64,000 bases of DNA. Origin: Pseudoalteromonas viridis (GTDB lineage: Bacteria; Pseudomonadota; Gammaproteobacteria; Enterobacterales; Alteromonadaceae). Location: positions 1,116,001 through 1,180,000 of the forward strand of contig NZ_CP072425.1 of the NCBI RefSeq assembly GCF_017742995.1, given 5' to 3'. Positions 16,562 through 25,745 of the stretch are shown in pieces; within the stretch, counting starts at the first letter, position 1; each line of letters starts with the position of its first letter. The notes under the pieces were generated by a model, which had not been told where the DNA came from, searched no databases, and saw nothing but the letters and a program-made list of their open reading frames with translations. The position numbers and the translations under genes were made by a program.

Positions 16562-17725
16562 ATGCCAGTCCGCCTGTGGCTTACTTGCCTGTTTGCCGCG
16601 CTGCTCAGCGCCTGTGCCAATACTAAAAAGCGTCCGGCTACACCGCCGCCCCGTCCTGATATGCCCTTTAATCATGCCCTGTTTAGCCCCGTTGCGGTGA
16701 TTGACGAACAGTCGATTTTTGCCTTGCCAGCGCAAGAGCAGCAGGTTTTTTTGCGCTTTTACCAGCAACAGGTTGCAGCCGGGACGCGTGGCGATAGAGT
16801 GATTTACGACTATCTGCATGGTCAGCTTGACGAGTTTCACTACCGCGGCGAAACCTACAGCGCCAGTGCGTCTTTACAACACGGTGGCGGCAATTGTATT
16901 TCACTGGCAGTGCTCACTCAGGCCTATGCCTTTGTGGCCGGGATAGATACCCGTTATCGCAAAGTGGCCTCGGCACCTGTGTATCAGCAGGTGGCCGATA
17001 CCATACTGATCTCCTCTCATTTTAAAACTAAGCTACTGGCCCCAGAAGAGCCGGAAGACGAGAACTGGATCACCCTGGTGCGACCCGGCACGGTTATAGA
17101 TTACTTCCCCGCTCAGGATGCCATTTTTGTTGCCTCGGCCCAGTATCAGGATCTGGTGGCTAAGTTTTACGCCAACCTGGCAGTCAAGGCCATGCTGGCA
17201 GAGGAGTTTGACCTGGCCGCCGCGCGTATTTTGCGCGCCCGCAGCTATGCACCGGATGACCCGGAGCTGATCAATATTGCTGCGGTATTGCATCGCCGGG
17301 CGGGCGACCGGCGCAGTGCCGAACGCATTTACCAGTATGCACTGGAACATCGCCTGATCAGCCACAATTTGTTATCGAATTACCTGGTGCTGGCCAAAGA
17401 ACAACAGGCCACGGACCTGATAGATAAGCTGGAGCAGCAGCTTCTCAGTGAGGCGAAAACCCCGTTCGATTTTCTGATGAATGCCCGCAGCGCCATTGCC
17501 AAAGGCCACCTGAAAAAAGCCACACGTATTTTGGTAAAAGTGGTGGAACAAACCCCTTATCTGCCCGAGCCGTATTTTGAGCTGGCCAAAATCAGTTACC
17601 TGCAAGGCGACCATGATACAGCCCGTCAACTGCTTGAGCTGGCGATAGAAAAAACCTCAGATCCGGAAAAAAGCCGGGTGTTCACCGCCAAACACAGCAT
17701 GTTGCAGTCACTGACTGAGCGATAG
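16562..17725 (+). CDS. Lipoprotein with transglutaminase-like and TPR regions
   Basis: Envelope lipoprotein of 387 residues. The lipobox L-S-A-C puts the lipidated Cys at residue 18. A region around residues 85-130 has H-G-G-G-N-C-I-S, with the Cys placed like the nucleophile of transglutaminase-like cysteine peptidase folds. From about residue 200 to the end there are tetratricopeptide-like helical repeats (A-A-R-I-L-R-A-R-S-Y-A-P-D-D-P and similar). The ATG at 16562 has AAGGAG seven bases upstream; a GTG 18 bases earlier is less likely. It is separated from the peptide cassette by a terminator, so it is its own unit. Enzyme activity is not certain because I cannot place the His and Asp partners. 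Confidence 0.8.
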   Translation: MPVRLWLTCLFAALLSACANTKKRPATPPPRPDMPFNHALFSPVAVIDEQSIFALPAQEQQVFLRFYQQQVAAGTRGDRVIYDYLHGQLDEFHYRGETYSASASLQHGGGNCISLAVLTQAYAFVAGIDTRYRKVASAPVYQQVADTILISSHFKTKLLAPEEPEDENWITLVRPGTVIDYFPAQDAIFVASAQYQDLVAKFYANLAVKAMLAEEFDLAAARILRARSYAPDDPELINIAAVLHRRAGDRRSAERIYQYALEHRLISHNLLSNYLVLAKEQQATDLIDKLEQQLLSEAKTPFDFLMNARSAIAKGHLKKATRILVKVVEQTPYLPEPYFELAKISYLQGDHDTARQLLELAIEKTSDPEKSRVFTAKHSMLQSLTER

Positions 17726-18183
17726 GCACAACCACGATGGGCAGCGCCATGACAGGCGCTGTGCCAGGACAATTCCCCCAGCATTATTGCCTGACAAGAG
17801 CACACTCCAGGCTCTCCCACTTGAACATGTAAAACCTTCGTTAACTTTGATATTCAACTTCTGAAACACAATCACAGCGACTGACACAACCAGAAAAACA
17901 CAGCGAAGTTGGCAATTTTGACTTAAAATTACCGACCTTCATGGCTTTTAACATATTTTTCAGACCAATTTTATATTAAGCGCCCGCCCGGAATAGAAAT
18001 TTTTCTCCACATTGTGCGATACCACACAGCCTGAAAAGCGAGTGATGATTTACTTATTTAATTTTTTGTTATCACTTTCTTTACAATAACGATTTTTGTG
18101 ATTACCTTTGTACCTGTGCGAAATTTATTCAATAACTTTTTATTCTAAAAAATCATTCAACAACAAGTGAAAAAGGAACAGCA
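17726..18183. other. Intergenic region before the secreted protease
   Basis: 458 bases, AT-rich in the second half. A 7-bp hairpin at 17742-17761 with no T tract follows the lipoprotein gene and may end or stabilise its message. A 7-bp inverted repeat (CAACTTC with GAAGTTG) spans about 17853-17910. I see no gene and no convincing promoter hexamers. Confidence 0.5.
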
Positions 18184-20016
18184 ATGAAACTCACCTATCT
18201 TGTCTCTGCGCTAGGCTTACTCTCTACCGCTGCACTGGCTCAAAACACCGCGCCACTGACAGAAGCACAAATGATGCAATACACCAGTAAGGCCAGCAAG
18301 GCCATCATTGGTGCCCGTGCCGATGCCAATATTTCGCTCGGTCAGGAATTTGCCACGCTGAGCAGCACAGGCAGCACGGTTATCACCCGCACCATCAGCC
18401 ACCCGGATGCCAGCTACATCAAACTACACTTTAAAAATGTCAATCTGGCCAATGGCGGCAAGCTGGTTGTGCGCTCGGTTGATGGCAGTGAGCGTTACGA
18501 GTACACCGAAGCGAATATGCGTGCCGCAACGGTTAACAGTAAGCTGGGCGATGACGGCGTAAGCAGCTTCTCGGCGATGTCTATCTCTGCCGACACCGCA
18601 GTGGTTGAATATACTCCAGGCAGCGCGTCTGGCTCAGAGCAGATTGCAACCCAGGCGATGATGCCAGCCGTTATTGACTTCTACGACCACGGCACAGAAA
18701 ACACGCCGATGATGGAAGCCATGAATGCGTCAACGGATGTGGGCATTGAGTCGACCTGTGGCGTGAACGAACGCCGTGATGTCCAGTGCTGGGCAGGTTC
18801 AAACCCAACAGAATTTGAGCGTACACGCCCGGTTGCCCGCCTGCTGATGAACGGCAGCGGCCTGTGTACCGGCTGGCGTGTTGGCCCGGACAACCGCATG
18901 TTCACCAACGAACACTGCGTAGGTTCAGCGTCTGAGCTGGCCAATACCGAGGTGTGGTTCAACTATCAGCACACCAGCTGTAATGGCTCAAACCTTGAAA
19001 CAGTCGTGAAAGTCACAGGTAAAGACTTCCTGTCTTCTGACTACACGCTCGACTACACGCTGTTCACCATCAACGAGTTCAACAAAGCCCAGCCGTTTGG
19101 CTACTTCGGCCTGGATGTTCGCGATGCCACTCAGGGCGAGCGCATCTACATTCCTCAGCACGGCGCAGGTAATCCTAAAGAGCTAGCGATTGAATCGGAT
19201 CAGAACAACAATGGCCTGTGTCAGGCTGACGTAGTAACAGCGAACGGTCGTGGCACCGGCACAGACATGGGCTACTACTGCGACACCATCGGCGGCTCTT
19301 CTGGTTCACCGGTACTGGCAGCGGCAAGCAACAAGGTCATTGCACTGCACCACTTTGGTGGCTGTACTAACCAGGGCGTTAAGATCAGCAAGATCTGGCC
19401 ACAAGTATCTAGCCACTTCAATGGTATTCCGGATGGCGACAACAACAGCGAGCCAACCCCTACCGCAGACTTCACCGCTAGCTGTACTGAACTGGCGTGT
19501 AGCTTTGACGGCAGCGCTTCAAGCTCACCAAACGGCGCTATCTCTCAGTATGAGTGGAGCTATGGTGACAGCGGCACTGGATTCGGTGCAACCGTCAACC
19601 ACACGTATGCTACAGCGGGTAACTACACAGTCTCACTGACCATCACAGACAACACGGGCGCAACCGCAACCACGACTAAAGAAGTGCCTGTGTATGGCCC
19701 GGGTGGTGAAGATCAACTACAGAAAGGCGTTGCTAAAACAGATCTATCGGCGGCACGCGGTGAGATGACTTACTTCTACTTCGATGTACCGGCTGGTGCT
19801 ACCAACATCACCTTTGATATCTCAGGTGGCAGCGGTGATGCAGATTTGTACGTACGTAAAGGTGAGCAACCTACTACCAGCACTTATGACTGCCGTCCTT
19901 ACCGCTGGGGTAACACGGAAAACTGTACACGAAACGATGGTGCAGGCCGTTACTGGGTGGGTATTCGTGCCTATAACGCTTATTCAGGCCTGAGCCTGGT
20001 TGCGAATTACCAGTAA
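18184..20016 (+). CDS. Secreted trypsin-like serine protease with PKD and PPC domains
   Basis: Extracellular S1-family protease of 610 residues, resembling lysyl-endopeptidase-type enzymes. A signal peptide is cleaved after A-L-A (about residue 19). A propeptide-like region reaches about residue 190. The catalytic domain follows with His244 in T-N-E-H-C, Asp290 in T-L-D-Y-T-L-F and Ser373 in G-S-S-G-S-P, with several Cys for disulfides. A PKD domain (about 425-505) and a C-terminal pre-peptidase domain (about 515-610, with D-A-D-L-Y-V-R) come last; PPC domains are usually removed on maturation. AAGGA lies before the ATG and a strong terminator follows. It is monocistronic. The PKD domain closely resembles that of the subtilase at 61578. 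Confidence 0.93.
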   Translation: MKLTYLVSALGLLSTAALAQNTAPLTEAQMMQYTSKASKAIIGARADANISLGQEFATLSSTGSTVITRTISHPDASYIKLHFKNVNLANGGKLVVRSVDGSERYEYTEANMRAATVNSKLGDDGVSSFSAMSISADTAVVEYTPGSASGSEQIATQAMMPAVIDFYDHGTENTPMMEAMNASTDVGIESTCGVNERRDVQCWAGSNPTEFERTRPVARLLMNGSGLCTGWRVGPDNRMFTNEHCVGSASELANTEVWFNYQHTSCNGSNLETVVKVTGKDFLSSDYTLDYTLFTINEFNKAQPFGYFGLDVRDATQGERIYIPQHGAGNPKELAIESDQNNNGLCQADVVTANGRGTGTDMGYYCDTIGGSSGSPVLAAASNKVIALHHFGGCTNQGVKISKIWPQVSSHFNGIPDGDNNSEPTPTADFTASCTELACSFDGSASSSPNGAISQYEWSYGDSGTGFGATVNHTYATAGNYTVSLTITDNTGATATTTKEVPVYGPGGEDQLQKGVAKTDLSAARGEMTYFYFDVPAGATNITFDISGGSGDADLYVRKGEQPTTSTYDCRPYRWGNTENCTRNDGAGRYWVGIRAYNAYSGLSLVANYQ

Positions 20017-20040
20017 TACTGAGTTAAACTTTTCTCCCCA

Positions 20041-20070
20041 AAAGGCAGCCTTCGCTGCCTTTTTCTTTTT
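20041..20070 (+). terminator. Rho-independent terminator of the protease gene
   Basis: Perfect 9-bp stem (20041-20049 with 20054-20062), a CTTC tetraloop and a T-rich tail (TTCTTTTT), 25 bases after the stop. Confidence 0.93.
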
Positions 20071-20099
20071 CCGTCACACTAAATCACATGCCACACAAT

Positions 20100-21020
20100 T
20101 TAAGGCTGAGCTCGGATCAGACTGGCCACATGTGCAATCGACTCTCTGGCCGCCGCACTAATCGCAGACAATTGAAAGAAGCCATGGATCACCCCCAGGT
20201 AGCGCCGACACTGTACAGGCACACCGACTTCCAGCAATGTACGATAGAGCTGCTCTCCTTCATCGACCAGGGGATCAAACTGGGCTGTAATAATGTGCGT
20301 TTCTGGCAGCCCGGCAAGATCAGATCTGAGTATTGGGCTCGCTTCTGGGTGTGTACGTGGCACCTGATCAAAGTACAGCTCGTAACCCGATTCGAGTGCC
20401 TCTCTGGTGATAATATAATGCGTGCCATGCTCCTGATAACTTCGACTCGAGGCTGTGGCATCCAGCATAGGATAAATCAAAATCTGCCTGGCTGGCAGCC
20501 AGTCTGTTTTTTCTTTCAACCGTAAGGCGGTAACTAAGCTCAAATGCCCACCCGCACTGTCACCAACCAGGCTAATGTTGTCAGGGTCACCGCCCCATTG
20601 CGCACATTGCTGACGGATCAGCTGCGTCGCATTGAATGCGTCATCATGTGCAGCCGGATATCCATACTCGGGCGCGAGCCGGTATCTGATGGCGATCACC
20701 ATAGCACCAGAAAGGTTAGCCAGCTTTCTCAGTTGCTGCTCATGGGTCTCAAACCCGCCACTGACAAAACAACCGCCATGAAAGTAAACAGCCACCGGAA
20801 GTTTGGCCTGCGCAGACGGCCGATAAATACGAAGTATCAAACCATTTATCTCCAGATCAGTGATCTGGTAAACAGGCTCACACTCTCCGGCCAGCCCGAC
20901 ACTGTCCAGATAGCCCTGACGTCGCTCGTCAATTGACTGCGCCCGGGCCGAAGGACAGCCCGCTTCAATAAACTCACTGACGATCTTTTCGATACCCGAT
21001 TCCAGGCTCACATTGACCAT
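20100..21020 (-). CDS. Alpha/beta-hydrolase, hormone-sensitive-lipase-like esterase
   Basis: Cytosolic carboxylesterase of 306 residues that hydrolyses short acyl esters. It has the family's oxyanion-hole motif H-G-G-C (about residues 80-83), the nucleophile in G-D-S-A-G-G, the Asp in Q-F-D-P-L-V-D-E and the His in V-I-H-G-F-F. The ATG at 21020 is chosen because GGGAG lies seven bases upstream; an ATG eight codons earlier lacks a site. The promoter is strong and overlapped by a LexA-type box, which is unusual for an esterase and suggests DNA-damage induction. It is convergent to the protease gene and shares its terminator region. Confidence 0.9.
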   Translation of the reverse strand: MVNVSLESGIEKIVSEFIEAGCPSARAQSIDERRQGYLDSVGLAGECEPVYQITDLEINGLILRIYRPSAQAKLPVAVYFHGGCFVSGGFETHEQQLRKLANLSGAMVIAIRYRLAPEYGYPAAHDDAFNATQLIRQQCAQWGGDPDNISLVGDSAGGHLSLVTALRLKEKTDWLPARQILIYPMLDATASSRSYQEHGTHYIITREALESGYELYFDQVPRTHPEASPILRSDLAGLPETHIITAQFDPLVDEGEQLYRTLLEVGVPVQCRRYLGVIHGFFQLSAISAAARESIAHVASLIRAQP

Positions 21021-21053
21021 AGAAGTACTCCCACTGTACTGCACACATTAAAA

Positions 21054-21069
21054 CTGTACGTATATACAG
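21054..21069. promoter_or_regulatory. LexA (SOS) box
   Basis: On the minus strand it reads CTGTATATACGTACAG, matching CTGT-N8-ACAG with an alternating AT-rich centre, two bases away from the classical CTGTATATATATACAG. It overlaps the -10 element of the esterase promoter, where LexA would block RNA polymerase. Confidence 0.7.
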
Positions 21070-21089
21070 ACTGCGATTTAGAGTGTCAA
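21061..21089 (-). promoter_or_regulatory. Sigma-70 promoter of the esterase gene
   Basis: TTGACA (perfect -35, 21084-21089), a 17-base spacer and TATATA (-10, 21061-21066) on the minus strand. The expected start is about 21054, giving a leader of roughly 34 bases. Confidence 0.75.
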
Positions 21090-21137
21090 TTTAAATCAAT
21101 GAGTTACCACCATAGTCAAATCAGTCAACCAGATAAC

Positions 21138-23996
21138 TTACAAGGCATACCACAGTCCCAGCCAGGCGCGTAAGGTATCGTCGGCCAGGTCGCTTTCTAC
21201 GCGGGCAATGCCCAAATCAAAACGCAGATCGGTCACCCCGGCAGGCGCAAACCAGTTTGCCCACCCCAGCGCCTGCTGACTCAAATCGAGCTGCCATTTC
21301 ACGCCGTAGCTTTTGGCAATGCGCTGACCATCAAAACGGTGATGTTTAATAAACACTCTGGGCTGCCCGAGCTTCCAGCTGGATGCCAGTTCATAGCCAT
21401 AATAATGTCGACCCGTTGCAAACTGGAACGGCAATTCAGGACTTAACACCAGATCGCTGCGGGTACGCCCGCTCAGCAGGTTGTTATCAAATCCGCCCAG
21501 CCGCATGGTCTGCGAGGTACGATACTGAGATTGCACACCCACAAACCAGGGCCAGTCCCAGGCTTTGCCAAACCCCTGCCAGTCATAACCATGCCCTGTG
21601 ACGTCGCCACTGAGCAAAGCGCCCTTAACCCGATACCCCAGCGCAAAATCCTGGCGGTAGCTATACCACCCGTGATCTAACCCGGCCCACTGCGTAGTGA
21701 TGGCCTGCTGGCCGTCATCATCGTAGTGGGCGATCGCGGCAAAAGGTGCAATAGTCAAGGTATCAAAGCGCCATTCATGACTCAGACGGGTACTCATCCC
21801 CGTGCCATTTAATCTTGCCAGCTGCGCCTCACCGTGCTGGCGGTGGCTATCAAAACGATAGTCGCTCAGATGGGCATCAAAACGCCAGTCTCCCGAACGG
21901 TAGCGCAGGGCCGCAAAGCTGCCATTAAGCACATTATCGCTGCTCTGGACCAGCCCCAACTGCCAGGACAATTGTTGCAGCAGGTCACTGCCTTTAAGGC
22001 CGACGCTCAGCAGCTCACTGCTGGCCGTACTGGCCTGGGCTGACAGGGCTGCCGACGCGTTTTGCGCCAGCCACTGATAGTCACTGTGCGTCACGGCCGT
22101 ATCATCGGGGTCATAGATCTGCGCATCGGGTAGCACCACCGGATCGGTCTTACCCAGCGGCACAGCAAAGTCCTCGCTGAGCGCGGTCACTCGCTGCTCA
22201 CTGACCTGGCTATCCAGTGCATGTAATCGGGTACCCAAAGGCGTAGAATGGGCATAAAGCAGCGGCTGCGCGGCACGCACTACCAGCTGCTCAAAAACGG
22301 CTTGCCCGGAGGTCACCTGATAGAGGCGATTGTGTGTTAAATCGTAACGATAGATACCCAGCTGAGCGTTCAGCCCGGCGATAAAGTAGATCCCCTGCCC
22401 GTCTTGCTGCCAGGCAGGCGCGGTCAGATACTGATATCCCTCAGGCATTGGTACGCGGCGTATTTTGGCCGATTGCAAGTCTTGTATATACAACTGCCAG
22501 TTGCCATTGAGCGCGGTTTTGAGATAGGCCAGCTGGCGTCCATCCGGGGCAAGCTGCGGATAGTCGTAGACGGTGCCCAAATCACGCTCGCTCAGGGGCG
22601 TCACAGTCTGACTGCCTAGCTCAACGCGTACCAGCTCAGAAAAGCCATCGCGCACCTGTTCAGCATACAGAGTATCACCATCAAGCAAGGTAAATCGGCG
22701 GATCCCCAGCTCCCTGGTGAGCCGGGTAACCTCGCCTGTCGGGATGTGCCAGCGATAGAGATCGTTAACCCGGTTATCCCGCGCTTCATTCACCCGGGCA
22801 CGGGCCACAAAATACAAGGTCTCTTTATTGTGCCACTGCGGATACTGTGCGCCGGCAAAATCAATAGCAGCCAGCTCCGCCACCAGTTCTCGCTTAAACA
22901 CAGCCGGCGGCTTATCTTTTATGTCTTGCGGATCGGCATCTATAATCGCTTGCTGTGCGCTCTCAAAGGCTTTTTTTGCTGCGCTATTGTCTTCGGTTTT
23001 ATACACTCTGAGCCAGCGTTCGCCGTCCTGATTGCGCTCAGTGACTGCCATTTGCGCCCCATCGGGGGATAACACGGGATCGCTCGCCGCGTAGTCAAAT
23101 TCGAGCCATAATGGGCTGTTCAGCGCAGCCAACGAGCGTTCTTCGGTCATCGCCAGATAGGTGTATTCGGCGATAAAACGACGATACAACTGCGCGGCAC
23201 TTTGCCCAAATACGCCTTTAAAAGCACTTTCAAAGCTGCGTTTGTGCACCCCGTGTACACGCGTCCAGACGCCGTCCAGTGTTTCTTTTCCTTGGTTATC
23301 CTCCAGCCAGGCCAAAAAGCGTACGCCCAGCAAATAAGCCATGGCACTGGAGCGATAACTGCCATCCCCATTGCTCAGCGCGCCGTAAGACAACAGCGCC
23401 CCCTGGCGGGCAAAGGCGCGCAACAGGGCCTCGCTGTAGTTATCGTAAAGGCGACCACGCCCCGTCAGTCGTGATTCCAGCAAAGTAGCATAGCCCTCGG
23501 CCACCCAGCGGGGCAACACGGCACTGGACAAATCGTAGATATCGAACCAGTCACGCAAGTGCTGACGCCAGCCACTGCGACTGGGCTGAGACAAATGCAC
23601 CAGGTGGATATATTCATGGAGGATCAGCAATTGCTGCCAGCCCGGGCTATTCGAAATGACGGAGTCTGACTGAGGCGGCGTGGTAAACAGCGCCATTAAA
23701 GGGCTGTCGGTACTTGGCAGGGCAAACCCGTTGGCGCCATTGATGGGATCAAACACTATCACGTCGGCAATGCTATCCAGCGCCCGCCCTTGCTGCTGCA
23801 GCACCAGCGTTCTGATCAGCTCCAGCTCTGTGGCGGCAGAGCGCGCCCAGGCCTGCTGAGCCGGAGTATAGTGTACTCTGAAATGCTCAGTATGAAGTGT
23901 TTGCCAGTCACTGGCACGTGTGTGGGTCGTGAATATCAGTAGCAATAATGCAGCGCACCATGCCATGAAGTGGGTCGTTGCCAAACGCACAGCCAT
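21138..23996 (-). CDS. Envelope zinc metallopeptidase-like protein with propeller and C-terminal barrel-like region
   Basis: Protein of 952 residues with a signal peptide (about 1-28). An N-terminal gluzincin-like domain has H-E-Y-I-H-L-V-H at about residue 127, and the downstream Glu sits in W-V-A-E-G-Y-A-T, as in peptidase MA-type families. Residues about 290-640 carry TolB-like beta-propeller repeats (L-S-P-D-G-A-Q, L-A-P-D-G-R-Q). The last 280 residues have alternating polar and aromatic strands and may form an outer-membrane barrel. The ATG at 23996 (with AGGA upstream) is preferred over one six bases earlier. It is probably a single gene. I recognise the fold classes but no named family member; the substrate is unknown. 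Confidence 0.78.
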   Translation of the reverse strand: MAVRLATTHFMAWCAALLLLIFTTHTRASDWQTLHTEHFRVHYTPAQQAWARSAATELELIRTLVLQQQGRALDSIADVIVFDPINGANGFALPSTDSPLMALFTTPPQSDSVISNSPGWQQLLILHEYIHLVHLSQPSRSGWRQHLRDWFDIYDLSSAVLPRWVAEGYATLLESRLTGRGRLYDNYSEALLRAFARQGALLSYGALSNGDGSYRSSAMAYLLGVRFLAWLEDNQGKETLDGVWTRVHGVHKRSFESAFKGVFGQSAAQLYRRFIAEYTYLAMTEERSLAALNSPLWLEFDYAASDPVLSPDGAQMAVTERNQDGERWLRVYKTEDNSAAKKAFESAQQAIIDADPQDIKDKPPAVFKRELVAELAAIDFAGAQYPQWHNKETLYFVARARVNEARDNRVNDLYRWHIPTGEVTRLTRELGIRRFTLLDGDTLYAEQVRDGFSELVRVELGSQTVTPLSERDLGTVYDYPQLAPDGRQLAYLKTALNGNWQLYIQDLQSAKIRRVPMPEGYQYLTAPAWQQDGQGIYFIAGLNAQLGIYRYDLTHNRLYQVTSGQAVFEQLVVRAAQPLLYAHSTPLGTRLHALDSQVSEQRVTALSEDFAVPLGKTDPVVLPDAQIYDPDDTAVTHSDYQWLAQNASAALSAQASTASSELLSVGLKGSDLLQQLSWQLGLVQSSDNVLNGSFAALRYRSGDWRFDAHLSDYRFDSHRQHGEAQLARLNGTGMSTRLSHEWRFDTLTIAPFAAIAHYDDDGQQAITTQWAGLDHGWYSYRQDFALGYRVKGALLSGDVTGHGYDWQGFGKAWDWPWFVGVQSQYRTSQTMRLGGFDNNLLSGRTRSDLVLSPELPFQFATGRHYYGYELASSWKLGQPRVFIKHHRFDGQRIAKSYGVKWQLDLSQQALGWANWFAPAGVTDLRFDLGIARVESDLADDTLRAWLGLWYAL

Positions 23997-24112
23997 GCTC
24001 ATCCTCGATTGAGTGATCCTAAACAGGCATTAGTATGGCAAACAATGTGCTTGAAAATCAGTAGGTATTTATCTTTTGAAACACTTTAAAACAACTTGGG
24101 TTAGGCCTTCGA

Positions 24113-24352
24113 TCAGGCATCAGTGTGCTTGTCCGGCGACCCTATCATCTGCAATATGCCACCTGCCACAACAAACACCGCCAGTGCGGCGGGTAGGCTC
24201 AGCCCGGCATACACCTTAGCCAGCGCCAGAATGCCTGCACTGCTCCAGGCGAGCAACATCCTGAGTTTGGCCGTTATCAGGCGGGCCAGCCTGAGCTGAC
24301 TGACACACGCAGTCGCGATAATAAATAAGATTAAAGGAATTAAAACCAACAC
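24113..24352 (-). CDS. Small Fur-regulated membrane protein
   Basis: A 79-residue protein with two membrane helices at the ends (about residues 1-18 and 47-70) and a possible third, amphipathic helix between them (about 32-46), which is preceded by basic residues. The start is GTG with GGGAG six bases upstream; there is no ATG alternative. It has its own consensus promoter with an embedded Fur box about 70-100 bases upstream, so it should be induced by iron starvation. Small proteins of this kind accompany siderophore and TonB systems in related bacteria, but I cannot place it in a family and no iron transporter is adjacent. Confidence 0.7.
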   Translation of the reverse strand: MLVLIPLILFIIATACVSQLRLARLITAKLRMLLAWSSAGILALAKVYAGLSLPAALAVFVVAGGILQMIGSPDKHTDA

Positions 24353-24425
24353 AGTCCACTCCCGGGTCAGGGTTTGCTGGCCTTATAGTACGGCGTCAGC
24401 GCAGGTTAAGATCAGTCTGAGCTTC

Positions 24426-24453
24426 ATTATACGCAAATGATAACTATTATCAA
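24426..24453 (-). promoter_or_regulatory. Fur-controlled sigma-70 promoter
   Basis: On the minus strand TTGATA (24448-24453), a 16-base spacer and a perfect TATAAT (24426-24431). The spacer holds TGATAATAGTTATCA (24438-24452), which matches 13 of 14 defined positions of the 7-1-7 Fur motif. It drives the small membrane protein gene; the -35 overlaps the stop of the histidine kinase. Confidence 0.72.
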
Positions 24454-25745
24454 CTCGGTAAGGTCATCTTGATCATCGCGCCTGGTTGCTCACCTTCGTT
24501 GACATTGGCCACCTCGAAGTGGCCATCATGGCATTCGATCACGTGCTGGCTGAACGTCAAGCCTATGCCCTGACCATCGACTTTGGTGGAATAAAATGGT
24601 GTCAGGACATTGTCGAGGTTGGCAAATCCGCCCCCTTCATCTGCAACTTCAATCACCACCGCCGGGCTGAGATAGTAGCTGCGTATGCTCACCCTTTGAC
24701 CCGCCGGACTGGCCGACTGATTGGCCTCAATAGCATTTTTAACCAGGTTGATCAGTACCTGTTCAACTAAGTGAGGATCGCAGTGACACTGGTGGGCCTG
24801 ACAGTCCAGATCAATCTGCTGTGTGGGATGTTGCGATGTAAACAAGTCGCGGACCGACTCAAACAAGGGCCCCAGCTGGATCTTTTGGATCTGCGGCTCT
24901 ATGGCTTTGCTGATCTCACCATAACGCGCCACAAAGTGCTGTAAATGCAGGCAACGCTGCTCTATCACACTCAGTGCCTGTTGCTCTCTGGTGGATGTTG
25001 CACGCTCTGCCAGGCTCTGCGCCAGCGAACTGACCGGCGTCAGTGAATTACGAATTTCATGGCTGATCACCCGGATCAGCTGTTGCCAGGCCGCCAGCTC
25101 TTTCTGCCGTAACGCCTTGGTGATATCGAGCGCCACCAGCAGACTGTGACGGGCCCCCTGCTCGTAAAAGTAGCTGCTGTGGAGCTGCCAGCGGGCCGCC
25201 TGGGCATGGCTGATAAACTGCCAGCCATGCTGTGCTTCTTCCAGCCCAAGCGAGGTGGCCGTGGTGCCTTTATAGTGCTGCCAAGGTTGTCTATACAAGC
25301 TTTCAAACGCTTGATTTGCATAGCTTAACCGCGAATCCTCGGTAAACACCAAAATCGGCGCGTTGAGCTTGTCGATAAGCTGATAAATCACAAAAATCTG
25401 CGAGTTATAACGCGATTTCTGCTGATGTAACTGCTCGCCCAGGGCAATCAGTTGCTGTTCAAATGCCGCCACCTGACCGGATTCAAAATGTGGCCGCAGC
25501 TGCTGGCTAAAATCCGCCTGCAACATGGCTTCGAGCTGCCAGTGTGCGCGGGAAAAAATCCGCTTCAGCTGTGCCAGCCGCCGTTTATGCAGACGCCACA
25601 ATACCCCGCTGACTGCGCCACTGACGAGCACAATCTGCCACCAGGGCAGCGCCTGTTGCCACAACACCCCGGACAGCAAGGCCACCACTGCCAGCCCCAG
25701 CAAGGCCAGATACCAGTGCAAACTGCGCTCAAAGTTAGCTTTCAC
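24450..25745 (-). CDS. NtrY-like sensor histidine kinase
   Basis: Inner-membrane kinase of 431 residues, partner of the sigma-54 response regulator upstream of it. Two membrane helices (about residues 10-30 and 34-50) are followed by a coiled linker, a PAS-like domain (about 105-215), a HisKA domain with the phospho-His in S-H-E-I-R-N-S-L-T-P (about residue 231), and a HATPase domain with N-L-V-K-N-A-I-E-A, D-E-G-G-G-F and G-Q-G-I-G-L-T. The periplasmic loop is only a few residues, so sensing is probably intramembrane or cytosolic. The GTG start overlaps the regulator's end by 11 bases. The probable target is the sigma-54 ABC exporter operon at 7.5-12 kb. Confidence 0.92.
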   Translation of the reverse strand: MKANFERSLHWYLALLGLAVVALLSGVLWQQALPWWQIVLVSGAVSGVLWRLHKRRLAQLKRIFSRAHWQLEAMLQADFSQQLRPHFESGQVAAFEQQLIALGEQLHQQKSRYNSQIFVIYQLIDKLNAPILVFTEDSRLSYANQAFESLYRQPWQHYKGTTATSLGLEEAQHGWQFISHAQAARWQLHSSYFYEQGARHSLLVALDITKALRQKELAAWQQLIRVISHEIRNSLTPVSSLAQSLAERATSTREQQALSVIEQRCLHLQHFVARYGEISKAIEPQIQKIQLGPLFESVRDLFTSQHPTQQIDLDCQAHQCHCDPHLVEQVLINLVKNAIEANQSASPAGQRVSIRSYYLSPAVVIEVADEGGGFANLDNVLTPFYSTKVDGQGIGLTFSQHVIECHDGHFEVANVNEGEQPGAMIKMTLPS

